From Hypericum androsaemum (taxonomy: Eukaryota; Streptophyta; Magnoliopsida; Malpighiales; Hypericaceae): 64,000 nucleotides of DNA. Positions 47,424 through 61,581 of this stretch are shown in pieces. How positions within the stretch are numbered: position 1 is the first letter of the stretch; every line of letters begins with the position of its first letter. The DNA is taken from positions 12,053,176 to 12,117,175 of the forward strand of contig OZ023187.1 in the NCBI GenBank assembly GCA_963995505.1. Direction: 5' to 3'. Under the pieces are notes generated by a model. It was not told the DNA's origin and did not search any database. It was given only the letters and a program-made list of their open reading frames with translations. The translations under genes were made by a program, and so were the position numbers.

Positions 47424-47567
47424 AAATGGTCTCCTAAAGGATTCCCCAACTGAAGAAACTCCATTGCTAAAGGATCCTTACTCAAAAGTTCCAACATACT
47501 CGCATTTCTTAAGCAAGTGAAAAAAGGTCTCCTAAAGGATTCCCCAACTGAAGAAACTCCATTGCTA
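47424..47567 (+). repeat. Direct duplication of about 45 bp, 97 bp apart
   Basis: GGTCTCCTAAAGGATTCCCC and the following AACTGAAGAAACTCCATTGCT occur at about 47,429-47,469 and again at 47,526-47,566. The intervening sequence differs. Confidence 0.9.
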
Positions 47568-47584
47568 TAACACCAAGTAGAAAC

Positions 47585-47901
47585 ATCAAAACCCGACGGA
47601 GAGGATGGATCAGAAGATGACGACTCGAGTCCTCAAAGTGGTTTGGCCACTATTTTAAAGAGAGCAGGTGGAGGCAGACGGGTCGAATGGAGTAAAGGTC
47701 CAAAGAGAAAAGGAAAAGGTGGTTCGAATAGATAATGTCTAAGATATTACTTATCAAGTAGCATTTGTTATTAGATAGTTGTTTATCTTACATTCATGTT
47801 TTTAGGTGATTCAAAGTGTTTAGCGACACTTTTGGTGTAGTGCACTCATCCACATTCGACGTAAATTTTTGATAGGTAATAAACTTTTACGTATAAAAAA
47901 A
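47585..47901 (+). mobile_element. Short retroposed segment with coding tail, poly(A) and target-site duplication
   Basis: ACCAAGTAGAAAC occurs on both sides (47,572-47,584 and 47,902-47,914), and the segment ends in a short A run (47,895-47,902), the marks of a retroposed insertion. Its first 150 bases are open up to a TAA at 47,734-47,736 and read like a protein C-terminus: GEDGSEDDDSSPQSG, then RRVEWSKGPKRKGKGGSNR. The rest resembles a 3' UTR. It could be the 3' end of a LINE or of a cellular mRNA; I do not recognise the protein. Confidence 0.8.
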
Positions 47902-47914
47902 ACCAAGTAGAAAC

Positions 47915-50554
47915 TCCAAATCATTGGCTTTTACATGTTTTTTTCCTCTTGTAATGGGAATCACGATAAATGTCGCATTTGCTTTTGGAGTAGGGACAAG
48001 CCAAAGCCATCATTCTACTTTGTTTGCTCAACCACAATCGCGATCGCATTTCATTTTCTTAGTTGTCATGTGTTATTTGTATCGCAATAATGAATGAATG
48101 TACGAATACAAAAAAATGAGCAGACCACCCCACTTTTATACGCGGGTAGCAAGAGTTCTTAAATTATTAAATATGGAATTATGGATATCTTTGCTTTAAA
48201 AAATGTGGTCTCACAATCTATTCGATTAGTTAGATTGTGATCTAACACGAAGATAGAGTCATTTTTATATCAAACTCGAAAATTTTTTGGATTGGTGGTC
48301 AATGCTGACCTTTGATTAGCCAGATGGGATGGTTCATCATATGGACTTGCCACACAAAAAAAAATTGATAATGAAATTAATTTTTTTTGTTACATTAAAA
48401 ATAATTAAATGAGGATTATAGTACAATTTAAATTTTAATGAAATTTTACAATTTGAATAATTTTTCAAAAAAGTACTTCAAAAATGTCCAAAATGATGAC
48501 ATTACTAGGATAGAGACTAAAGTTGGAAGTTGATACTTCACTTGGTAGGCATGGCATAATCAAATAATGAACCGTAGTACCTGCTCGTCGCTGTCACGGG
48601 TTTTATTGGCCTTATTTTGTGAACATGTTTGGTTAGTTTTTGATCTAACTTTATCTCCGAAATAATGATCTTAATGAAAAGTGGACATGTGAAAATTTTC
48701 ATCACTAGTTGGCCGATCTGCTGACTTATTTTTCCATAGATGGTTACTGAAAGGAAGAAACTTTTTTACTAAGAAAACATAAGTAGTGTATTTGTGTATT
48801 GGAAGATAGAATGCCAACGATTAGAGGAGATTTCAATTTGAGTATAAGAACTCGTAAATTTTAATTTAGCGAAATATATTAAGTTTTCCAGAAGAGAGAC
48901 ACTCGAAACGTTCTCTAGATCCTACACATATTATAGATACATGACTCTTAAATATTATTGTGTTTGATGCAATCAACATATTTAATTTCTCTTCAAAACT
49001 CATCGCATGTCATTTTTTTCCAAAATTATGGGACAAACTAAACTAATCTATATTCGAGATAAAATCGAATGCCAATTAATATAAGATATTTCGTGAAACT
49101 AGTTCTAAAAAATATTAGTGGTTCATCACTTCATTGGAAAGAAAAAACATGGAAGTGATTGGGTGATGCTTCTAATAGAATTATTCACAAAAATATGGTA
49201 CTACTACTCGCTACATGATATTACTACTCACAGCTTCATGGCACCACTACTGGGTACATAATATCGCTACTTTCTATATGGTACAACTAATCGATACATG
49301 ATACCACTAACGACAACATGGTATACCACGTGATGCCACTATTATTTATACAATTTGCATATCCCAAAATGTTCTTATTTAATTTATGATGTTACAAATT
49401 TATCCTTCATGCACAATCATTTTGTATTATCCGTTTAGTGTTATTATCCCAATCGAACATATAGGAGATAGATTCAAATTCCGAAGTTCTCTTTTTAAAG
49501 AATGTTATCGACCACTCAGGCTTGACACAAACTCCAATGGTTGAATGATTGGATAATTTTCTCTTCAAAAGAAAATGATTGGATACTTTTTTTTTTCGGT
49601 AGAATGATGGGATACTTTGACTATGAGCATACACTACATGATAAAGCAACAAGACCACCACACCACCGAAAAAGTTTCTTCCACGCACGGGTATGATTTA
49701 TGTGTGAATCCACCCCGTGACTTTTGGAAAAACATCCACCCGTGACACCTTTCTATCTCCGGGATTTGATATTAATGATAGTTTTTATTTTGTTGGCTAA
49801 TATTTGTAGCTACCAACGAGAGTTCGTTTCAACAGCGTTTCAACCGTTGTTTTACAAAATATGATGTAATTGACAGCCCGACCTCGGGCTATGATTTAAT
49901 ACTCGGTCGTTTTTATGCAAAAATTTAGACAACAGTTAAATCAATAGTCAATATCGTTGGACCGGTAACCAATTAAACATGTCAATTCACTTAATTGGGT
50001 AGGTGTGCCTCGAAACACGATTTCTATCTTCTTGGGCGAGTCGCCAGCAATTTTTAAGGTTCCACAATATAATAGTGACTCGTAGTATGAGAGGGGTACA
50101 AGAAGAGAAACAGCATGAATATGGACCTGATGTCATCATGTGCTATCAATTTCTTTTTTTTTTCTTTTTATGAAGGAAACGAAGTTTCTTCATGTTCATG
50201 AATCACAAATTCAGTGACAACAAATGTGGGCAACAGCCGGTTTGAAGTTTGCACATTAATTGTACAAGATTTATAGATCCTCCCTCCAATTGGAATCCAG
50301 GAAGAAACAATTCCCAGCTCTTCCATTTCAAGTTTTACGTATACGTAAAGGACAATTGAGCCCTAATCAAGATCCGATAGTTCTCGTTTCTATTTTTTTT
50401 AAGATAAATTTTTATACTATTACATTTGTCAATATTTGAACCCTGAAACTATTTAAAATTTATAACACCCTGTGTCGTTAGGCTAAATACCCTTTGACAA
50501 TTCTCGTTTCTAAATACCGAGCTTCACTCTTCCTCCTTCCCCTCTTGATCTCTC
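47915..50554. other. AT-rich intergenic DNA between the NFD4-like paralogues
   Basis: No gene recognised. It contains the second member of the TACCATGTAGCGAGTA repeat family at about 49,185-49,355. The end probably holds the 3' UTR of NFD4-like B. Confidence 0.55.
49185..49355 (-). repeat. TACCATGTAGCGAGTARTA-type repeat element, copy 2
   Basis: Read on the minus strand it begins ATAAATAATAGTGGCA, has about five units such as CATGTAGCGAGTAGTAGTAC, and ends CATATTTTTGTGAATAA, matching the order at 16,250-16,400. Confidence 0.65.
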
Positions 50555-52234
50555 TTACTTGCGCATTTCGGAAATCTCCCCACTCTCACCATTTGGCACC
50601 CTGAACTTCTTGTAAATGTCACCCTTGTAAAAACTCCTTGTCCTAACAACCAAAACCAATGAAGCAAGAGCACCAAACAGAGCCACACAGGACAGAATCA
50701 CAAATGGCAACCTGAAACATTGGACTCCAATGCAAGTCAGCTCCTTAACATCTGACCTGTCCATTCCCTTCCTTGCAAGCTCCTTCAATGCCTCATGATC
50801 ATACAACATCCCAGTGACCCTCACATTTAGGACGTAAGACCCAAGAGGGCTTGCCAGCTGCCCACAGTTGAAGAGTGTGGAGTAGTACTTCAGGCCAAAG
50901 AGCTCGGAGATTATGGCAAAGAGCAATGGCAATTGAGCTCCATAGGAGAATCCCATGATCACTGACGCTACGTAGACCGAGTTTTCGAAAGGGAAGGCAA
51001 TGAGGAGGTGGCCTATGCAAGATAAGAGCAGGACGAAGGTCATCATCAATGGCCTTGGCATCTTGTACTTTAAGAGCAATGTCTCGGATACGAATCCGGA
51101 GAAGACCCTTCCGAAGTAGTTCCATATGCTCACCAGTGAGACAAAGGATTTCACTGTGGTTGTTGGGTAGCCAAGGGACTCTCCGATCTGGCCTAGGTTG
51201 TCCATGGCTGTTAGGCCAGCTCCGAACCCGCAGAAGGTTGCGACGAAAAGGATTAGCATGTCGATGCTTGTGAGAGCTTGCAAGATGGTGTAGTCTTCAC
51301 CTCTCTCTGGCTTGTCAAACATTGACATGAAAGAAGATGGCCTCTCTGGCTTCTTGTCATTTGGTGCAATTTCCATTGTGACTTCAGTTGGAGGTGGCTT
51401 GGATGCTTCTACTGAGTTGGTCTTCCATTGAAACCACTCCTCTCTGATTGCAATTAGGAGAGGCACAAAGAGAAGAACACAAACCACTGTGACACTCCCT
51501 GCATAGGCTTGTTTTGAGAAGCTGACCTGCCTCTGGACAATGTTCATGACCATAAGAAACAAGGCCAATACAATTGACACATAGAGGAAATGGTAAAAAA
51601 CCCTGAGCTCATTCGGTTGCCTCTCGGACTCCATCGTCCTGATGGTATACACGAAAACTATGGACAGAGCGGCCGGGAGCCACGCAATGAGGAGGATGAG
51701 AGACTTGGAATCATTCCCATAGATGGCCAAGTAGAACTGTGTCATGATTGCCCCACTCAGCCCCACAAAACCCTTCAATAGTCCCAACATCACACCTCTA
51801 CTCTCTGGGAAGTTCTTGACACATGAGACAAGAGCTCCTGTGTTTGCAAAATTCTGAGAGTTGGCTCCAATGCAGATGTAGGCACACATCTGCCATACTT
51901 TCGGCTTCGCTATCTTCCCGGTCACAGCCAGCCAGATCATGAAGTAGCCTGCAAAGTTCATGGCAGATCCAAACAAGAGGACAAACCAAGTTGGTGTCAC
52001 CTCAGCTAGAAGCCCAGAAGGGACACCAATACCTGCACCAAGATCCTTGAAGAAGCCTAACAGGTTGAGAGTTGTTTGGTCATAGCCAAGGGTTGACTTT
52101 ATCTCCTTGGAATAGGTCCCAAAGAGATAAGTTGCTCCTGCTCCTGCCATGATCAAGAATGAGGCAAACACAGAGAACCATCTCCCCTTTATCACATGAA
52201 CAGCAAATCTCATGGCCTCTCCCATGTTTGCCAC
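50555..52234 (-). CDS. NFD4-like nodulin/major facilitator membrane protein, paralogue B
   Basis: An intronless 559-aa paralogue of the protein at 45,289-46,953, alike through most of its length: RFAVHVIKGRWFSVFASF, GAGATYLFGTYSKEIKS, QNFANTGALVSCVKNFPE, NLGQIGESLGYPTTTVKSF, ISELFGLKYYSTLFNCGQ. The central hydrophilic loop (about residues 265-310) is the most divergent part and shorter than in A; the C-terminus is longer, ending with SGEISEMRK. Same predicted topology of about 12 spans and same unknown substrate. It faces paralogue A tail to tail, about 3.6 kb apart, which suggests an inverted local duplication. The frame is undamaged, so both copies are probably active. Confidence 0.93.
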   Translation of the reverse strand: MANMGEAMRFAVHVIKGRWFSVFASFLIMAGAGATYLFGTYSKEIKSTLGYDQTTLNLLGFFKDLGAGIGVPSGLLAEVTPTWFVLLFGSAMNFAGYFMIWLAVTGKIAKPKVWQMCAYICIGANSQNFANTGALVSCVKNFPESRGVMLGLLKGFVGLSGAIMTQFYLAIYGNDSKSLILLIAWLPAALSIVFVYTIRTMESERQPNELRVFYHFLYVSIVLALFLMVMNIVQRQVSFSKQAYAGSVTVVCVLLFVPLLIAIREEWFQWKTNSVEASKPPPTEVTMEIAPNDKKPERPSSFMSMFDKPERGEDYTILQALTSIDMLILFVATFCGFGAGLTAMDNLGQIGESLGYPTTTVKSFVSLVSIWNYFGRVFSGFVSETLLLKYKMPRPLMMTFVLLLSCIGHLLIAFPFENSVYVASVIMGFSYGAQLPLLFAIISELFGLKYYSTLFNCGQLASPLGSYVLNVRVTGMLYDHEALKELARKGMDRSDVKELTCIGVQCFRLPFVILSCVALFGALASLVLVVRTRSFYKGDIYKKFRVPNGESGEISEMRK

Positions 52235-54529
52235 CTTCTGGGATTAAAATCAAAAAGGAAATTAGAGGCTGGCTTTTAGATGGTTAATGGGTATAATCAA
52301 GATTTATAATTGGCAGGTAAAGCAAATATAGGTGAGGTGGAGGAAAACATGTGCTTGGAGGTGGTGTAGTGTCTTTGGTGATCTCTTGGAGACAAGGCAT
52401 CATCTATTTCTCATCTACTTGTGTCTTAAATAAGTTAAAAAGTAGTAGTAGTAGAGCTTTCACATCTTTCAGAAATTATATTCGGCTCTCAAATTCGAGT
52501 TAGTTGATTAGTGAGTGTTCGGACTAATTTTTAGTCAATGTTGGGATAATCTATTGATTAACAACTTACTTTTTGTAGCTGGATCTGAAACTATTTGGTC
52601 CAAGCAGTGGTAGTAAAAGTGCAATGTTTTCCAGCTAAATTCCAGCATCACCCACTCAAGATAAATTAATGTCCTTTTGTGGCAAGTAGTCCTCGGAATT
52701 TCAGTCAACTCACTTTCTCTTTTGCAAAAAAAAAAAATCCAACTTTAGATTCGACCGAAAAAGAAAATTTAAGTTTAATTATCTTTTAGAAAAAAGTCGC
52801 AGCCTGTTTTATTAAATACCAGAACTAGCCTTCCACCCACTCATGATAATGCATGCCAAATCTACTCTTTCGTTAACTATACAAGTCATTTACTAATAGA
52901 GATTCATCAAAATAATTCAAACCTTTGTGAATGAAAAATAAATTATTGAAATAGTCACCTTTTTTGCTCGGGAAAAAAAATTCCGTTCTTGACAATTAGT
53001 TTTTCCGAACACAAGCAAAATTTCAAATTACACCTTAATTCTATGCTTAGTCTCTAATAGATGAATAATTTATTTCATCCAAATGGAATTCATTGGTACA
53101 TATCTTTTCTTTGGGATATCTTGTTCATTTCAAAACTTTAAGTTGTACGTTTGAATGAAAAAGGGGATATTTGGTTTTATTCTCGAGAATTTTTTTACCA
53201 ACTCGATATTTTTAACTTTTTTAATAAAGATATTAAAATTTGTTAATATTTCTTATTAGTAAAAATAATGTTCAGTTCAAATCTAAAATTAGTAATCCAA
53301 CGACGTTCCCGTATGAAAATTATTAGTTACAGAAAAAAATCGAATCCTCACCCTTTCATCAATATATAGGAGGAGCTCTGACTTGTGTCTTATTTGAACT
53401 CGTTGAAAATGGATGGGCCGACAAAGGAGAACAGGTAACTGAAGTATCACGCGTGAGCAATGGGCGTGGATTGTGTATGAATGATAAATTTGTGATATTA
53501 GAAAATATTTTGAGAAATATGAAATTATATTGTGAGTAATGGTATGCAACATAGTAGTACATTATTTTGCTTTTAGTGAAACTATTTAACATTTAGTGAT
53601 ACTATGTTCTTTTATGGACGGTGATGTCTACTCTTTTAGACTATCTCCATGGGTGATCATCTCCAACCTCGCTCAACCCAACTTTCTAAATTTTTCTCTC
53701 ATGTACATACGACCCAACCTAACCCAACATTTTTGTATCTTCATCAATGACTCAACTCAACCTAACTTTTTAATAAATAATTAATTTTTTTATCATCCAC
53801 ATATATGTATTATCTATTAAATTTTTATAGAGAATTAAAATTTTTGCTCTATTTATAAAGAATTGAAAAATACGAACGAGCTCTATTTATAAAGAATTAA
53901 AAAAATACAAAATTCATATTTTTATAAAATAATATTGTGTGATGTGTTACAAGATTAAATTCAAAAAAATTAAGAGCACTCCGCGTGTCGGTCAGCCGAC
54001 CCTGGTCATTGACCGCTTGCCCTTTTCCTTTTCAAATTTTTTTTAATATTTAGTCTTCTTTGTCCTATTGGTGACTTGGTTGGACCAAATCATCAATGGA
54101 GACAGCCTTAGAGTTAGCACTTAATCTACGAGGCATCCATCGTATATTTTGGAGTAATGAGAGTCAAATCTACTTATAAAAACTACCACTTCATTAATTA
54201 CACATGTAATTGTACGACAATTATTAGTTCGTGAGTACTAAATTTATTGTACTTGCGCGCTGCTATTTACGACAAACTGATTTTTTTATGTCAGCCAAAA
54301 GAAAAAGGAATCCCATCGTATCGTATCGTATCAAACGCTTCAAATTAAGAATTAGCCAAATGATGAACGAAGTTGTTAAATCAGTGGTTGCATATGTTCT
54401 CTCCCAAGAAGTATGACCATCCAAATAGATTAAAAAAAAAAAAATCTAAAATCTATAGCCAAGGAGGCTCAGTAATTGAGTGTCGTTCATACACGCTTGC
54501 AACAAGGCGGCTCCGGTTCAGCGGATCGC
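52235..54529. other. AT-rich intergenic DNA
   Basis: It begins with the upstream side of NFD4-like B and ends with the 3' side of the receptor kinase. No gene or mobile element recognised. Confidence 0.5.
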
Positions 54530-57535
<3,006 letters not shown>

Positions 57536-58085
57536 TTCTAGGACAAGTGCTGCTTTCAGAAATTGGGTACTAATCCATACATATGGTTGTTCATGATGGT
57601 CCCAGGAGGATGGCTGACGAAATCATCAGTTTACTACAATGGGGCCAATCTGCATTTGTGGCAATTGACAACCACAAACTAGTCAACCAAGAAGTAAATG
57701 TACATTGACCATCAATACTGTTGAGATGCAAAATACTGTTGGCTGGTGGTCATCATCAATGGCAAGTGGCCATCGCCGGTATTTACGTACGCAACCAAGA
57801 GTCGAGTCCAGGATATCAATTGATGACTTCCATCTGTATCCATTGTCAACTATCTCAAGCTTGCCAAAGCATAATACTAGCAAGTACTGGTGTTTGTTTC
57901 GTATACAGAGTCAATAGTTGTGATACTGTCTTTTTTTCTTGAGGGTCTCTCTCAGTCAAAAAATGGAGAATGCTGGCTTAGTCAACTTGATGACCAGCCA
58001 TCAATGGCAAGTGGACATGTTTTGAAACCAAAGTCAACTTGATCCAGTTGAGTTATAACTCCCAACTACCCTCATTACTCTATGT
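57536..58085. other. Upstream region of the receptor kinase
   Basis: Contains the kinase promoter side, with several GTCAACTTGA and GGTCATC-like stretches. No gene recognised. Confidence 0.5.
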
Positions 58086-58522
58086 TGATGACCAGCCGTA
58101 TTTGGTCCTATTTTGCAAACCTAATTGGAGTTGCTTGGTGTGTTCCCGAGTCGCTTGCGGGGGCTCTTGTGAGCTGGTCTGGATTCGTACAAGGCGTAAT
58201 GCTGAAGAAAACTTGGTCTGCACTTTTCGGGGCCATCATTTGGAGCTTGTGGTATCATCGAAATAAGGTTATTTTTGAAGAAGAAAGGCCGGACACGGGG
58301 TCAGCAATCAATCGAGCATCTTACCATGTGCGTGAATGGCTTATTTGGTCAAATTCGATTAGGGAGCTATGTAATCAAGATCTCATCCTTCAGTTGTGTT
58401 CGCTTGGGTCAAATTAGGTTGCATCTTTGATGTGTTGTTATCCCCTGGAGAGGTTTCTCCACTAGGGACTGTAATTAATTAGTATTAGTATTATTATTAA
58501 TAAAGCTCAACTTATCAAAAAA
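58086..58522 (+). mobile_element. 5'-truncated LINE reverse-transcriptase tail
   Basis: The frame from about 58,086 reads WSYFANLIGVAWCVPESL, then ALFGAIIWSLWYHRNKVIFE, the conserved region after the reverse transcriptase of plant LINEs (zf-RVT region). It ends with LGSN and a stop at 58,416-58,418. After it come TTATTATTAATAAAGCTCAA and a short A run (58,517-58,523), typical of a LINE 3' end. I found no convincing target-site duplication. Non-functional fragment. Confidence 0.8.
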
Positions 58523-58803
58523 AGTTATCAAATTGATGCGATGAAAGTTATTTGAAAGGAGGTAGATCAGTTTAGACAATCTGATAGGGAACAAGAAAGA
58601 TTGCGGGAAATGCTTTTAGCAGCAACTCATCGACAAGGAATTTCAGAAGATTAACTAATTATAAAAATTGGACAAGGAAAATCACGACACAAACCAAGTT
58701 GAAACTTCGATAGGCCTGCCAACTCATGTTCTCCTGGTATAGTCTGCTGTAGACTCATAGCAAGGCCTCCATTTGTTTTCTAAAGCATCAAAGTACTCCC
58801 TCT

Positions 58804-59850
58804 TCAGCTCCTTTGCCCCGGCTGCTCTATACGCTCTATGCTTCGCGCATTCTTCCTCGTTATGTTGCAGCTCCACCTCGGTCTCCTTCGCTCCTCTCGC
58901 AGTGCCGATAGTTCTTCTTTTTTCTTGCTTAGTTCGGAGGATTTGGCATCAACGATATGTTTCGCCCGCACAGTAAAATGGTTCCTTCCGATTCTCCGTA
59001 CGTGCTCGATCAAGAAATCAATCTGAACCCCATGCTTCACTTGTAGACGTTTCGGAATCAGTAGCCAATTGCGGATTCTCTCTTTCTTGACATCAACGAC
59101 CTTGGTCAAGCGCATCTCGTGCAAAATAGAGCAGATGACGAACACAATGCTGCGTCTCTGTCTATCACCAAGCCTGCACCCTGGTCCGAAAACTTGGTAT
59201 TTCCCGAAGAAACTCTCGCACAATGAATTGAGAACGATGGGCAGCGAATAAGCTCCTCCTCCAATGCTTGATCCATCATGCTGATACAAGAAGTCTTCAT
59301 CTACATCATCCCAATTTCCTAGATCAAGCTCTTCGGTGAAGTGCTATAACTTGGTGAAAAAGGAAGCATACCTCTGCCAGAACACATTTCACTTCGCATA
59401 TCATCATGCAGCCTAGCGCACATTGATAAACACGGAGCCTCGGATCTCGGTGTTGCTCGCAAACATGGCAAGCAAACTCGTCTGATACGTTGTCTTCGAC
59501 ATGGTATTCTAGGAGCGCGAGAGGATGCACGTGGCAAGCATCTTTGATCATGTAAGGTAATGGACCACATAGAAGATGGAGATTGAAGTCGCATTCGGCA
59601 CAACGGAGCACAGGGAAGTATTGGGTACGAGTTTCAAGGCATAAATTGCAATTAGCCTCGCCAGGAAAGTCGTCTACGACAGAAAGGAGATGAGGATGCC
59701 CTTGGTACTCTATGGATGGCAGGGAAGAAGCACATCGGATATCCAAAGAGAAGTTGCAGATCACACATGGATAAAACTTTTTGTAACGACCAAAGACAAG
59801 GAAGAAGTCTCGGAAGAGAGTTCTGAAGCATAAATTGCACTTGGATACTC
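58804..59850 (-). pseudogene. DC1/C1-like zinc-finger gene, 3' part, broken
   Basis: DC1 (CHP-rich) proteins are plant zinc-binding proteins often tied to stress and signalling. The segment starts after a splice acceptor (TATTCAACAG) at 59,850 with CNLCFRTLFRDFF, then FYPCVICNFSLDIRC, HPHLLSVVDDF, CNLCLETRTQYFPVLRC, CDFNLHLLC and FACHVCEQHRDPRLRVYQC, a clear DC1 run. Near 59,345 the frame breaks: the DC1 frame ends at a stop at 59,324, while the natural continuation (HFTEELDLGNWDD, then LVKER-like helical sequence and SSELSKKKEELSALREE coiled coil down to 58,804) lies in another frame after a TAG. The 5' exons are not in the window; a copia element starts 33 bp upstream of the acceptor. An annotator might call it a gene with a tiny intron; I favour a pseudogene. 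Confidence 0.75.
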
Positions 59851-59883
59851 CTGTTGAATATGATGCAGATGTCAGGACCAGGG

Positions 59884-60102
59884 TGTTAGGATTTGTCTCA
59901 AATTCTAGACAAGTTAGTACTCTATTCTAATATTAGATAGGGTAATAATCTCCTATATATACAGGGACGAAACCCTTGTAATGTGGCGGTTGGGTTGTTT
60001 GGACTCTCATAGTGAACTCTCTCCCTTTGCCCGTGGTTTTCTCCCCGATTGGGGTTTCCACGTAAATTCTTGTGTCTCGTGTTTACTCGTTTCGATCTAA
60101 CA
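59884..60102 (+). repeat. 5' LTR of the copia element
   Basis: A 219-bp LTR beginning TGTTAGG and ending CTAACA, the canonical TG...CA ends with a short inverted repeat. The five bases before it are CAGGG, the expected target-site copy. It holds a TATA box (CTATATATACAGGG). Confidence 0.85.
59953..59961 (+). promoter_or_regulatory. TATA box in copia LTR
   Basis: TATATATA within the LTR, well placed to drive the retrotransposon transcript toward gag. Confidence 0.6.
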
Positions 60103-60104
60103 AT

Positions 60105-60116
60105 TGGTATCAGAGC
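60105..60116 (+). other. Primer-binding site for initiator tRNA-Met
   Basis: TGGTATCAGAGC lies two bases after the LTR and is the standard plant copia primer site, complementary to the 3' end of tRNA-iMet. Confidence 0.9.
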
Positions 60117-60849
60117 CGGATTGAGATTCGAGTATTTGAGATAAAGAAAATAAAAATTGAGAGGAGTGGCAGAGGCAGAGACGTGAAGGAGAAAGGGGAA
60201 ATTAGGGGAGATTTGGGATTTTGGAGAAGAAAATCCAAATCAACCCTCCTGGAGCCGCCGTTCAGCCGGGAGAAGCCGACCACCGCCCCGAGTCCTCCTC
60301 CGACCGTCCCCGCAGCAGCTCGTCCGCCCGCCCCCGCCGCTGAGAAGAGAAGGACCGACGCGGAGAGAGAGAATCGGGAGCCGTCGACAAGAGAGAAAGA
60401 GCTCGCACGGAGGAGAGCTCGCAGATTGGAGCCGCCCGCTGCCGCCCCTGCTGTCTGTCCGCTGCTGCCCGCCCACAGTCGCCGTTTGCTGTCCGGGAGA
60501 AGAAGAATTGAAGAGGAGAGAGAGAGATACGGGGGGGAGAGAGAGAAGGAGTTTTTGGGGGAGATCGAGACCCGCGGTGACCGACCCAACCGTCCCCGTG
60601 CTCTGCTGACTGAGGCCGAGTCGTCCTTCAGCCGCTCAGCCGCCCACCGTGGTGGTCCTGCCGTCAGCCACGTTTTTGGAGGAGTTTTGGGTTGAAAAAC
60701 CCTATTCCCGAGTTGACTTAGTCAACAGTTTGACAGGTCAACATTTTGACTAGTCAACAGTTGACTGGTTGACTAAAAGTCAACCGTTTTGGCTGATTTT
60801 GATTTTCTAACCTGTTTTTGGTGGATTTCTTGGTTCGAGTTATTTCAGG
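60117..60849 (+). other. GC-rich untranslated leader of the copia element
   Basis: CCG-rich and GA-rich sequence followed by repeated GTCAACAGTT/TTGACTAGTCAAC motifs (about 60,715-60,785), which can pair into hairpins, then the gag ATG. The long open frames here are compositional. Confidence 0.7.
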
Positions 60850-61581
60850 ATGACTTCGATGAAGTACGAGATTCCTCAGTTGACGAGAAAAACTAATTTT
60901 TCCTTGTGGCAGGTGAAGATGCGCGCTATTCTGACACATTTAGAGTTGGATGAGACTCTACTTGATGAGAAGTCGATGCCTTCGAGTTGGGATGATGCGA
61001 TGAAAGCGTCAAAGAATCGTAAGGCTGTGAGTCAGATTCAGCTACATTTGTCAGATGATATTTTGCGGGATGTGTTGAAGGAGACAATAGCTTCCTCTTT
61101 GTGGGCAAAGCTTGAAAAGTTGTGCATGCCCAAGAGTTTGACCAACAAACTATGCTTGAAGCAACGACTGTTTTCCATCCGGATGCAAGAAGATAAGTCT
61201 GTTCATGACCACCTTAATGAATTTAAGGATATAGTGGCTGATCTTAGAACTCTGGATGTGAAGTATGATGATGAAGATTTGGCTTTATTGTTATTGTGCT
61301 TGTTGCATGTTTCTTATCAGCAATTCAGGGATACTTTGTTGTTCAGTCATGATACTCTGAGTTGGGATAATGTCCATGATTCGCTCTTGGAGAAAGAGAG
61401 AATTGATAAGCACACTGTGAGTTCCTCTGAAAATAGCCAAGGGACTGGCTTGGTCGTGAGAGGGAGGTTTGAAGAGAGGAATGCTAAGTCTGGTTCGAAG
61501 AAAAAGAGCAGAAGCAAATCAAGGTCAAGGCAAAAAGATAAGACTTGTTTCAATTGTCATAAGGTTGGGCATATTAAATAG
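60850..61581 (+). pseudogene. copia Gag, interrupted by TAG in the zinc knuckle
   Basis: Starts MTSMKYEIPQLTRKTNFSLW and carries the copia Gag core (LEKLCMPKSLTNKLCLKQRL, VHDHLNEFKDIVADL), a Ser/Arg-rich basic stretch, and the CCHC knuckle CFNCHKVGHIK-stop-FC. The TAG (61,579-61,581) is the codon two before the last Cys of the knuckle. The reading frame continues without shift into pol. Confidence 0.88.

Noticed and set aside
58515..58560. Target-site duplication for the LINE at 58.1 kb (AGTTAT near both ends)
   Set aside because: Only six bases match and the left end is not defined, so chance is likely.
59318..59345. Rescue of the DC1 frame by a 28-bp intron (GTATGC...TTATAG)
   Set aside because: Far below the usual minimum plant intron length; a frameshift plus stop explains it better.
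60072..60695. 207-codon frame before copia gag
   Set aside because: It crosses the primer site and GC-rich leader; the composition is Arg/Pro-rich and the real gag begins at 60,850.
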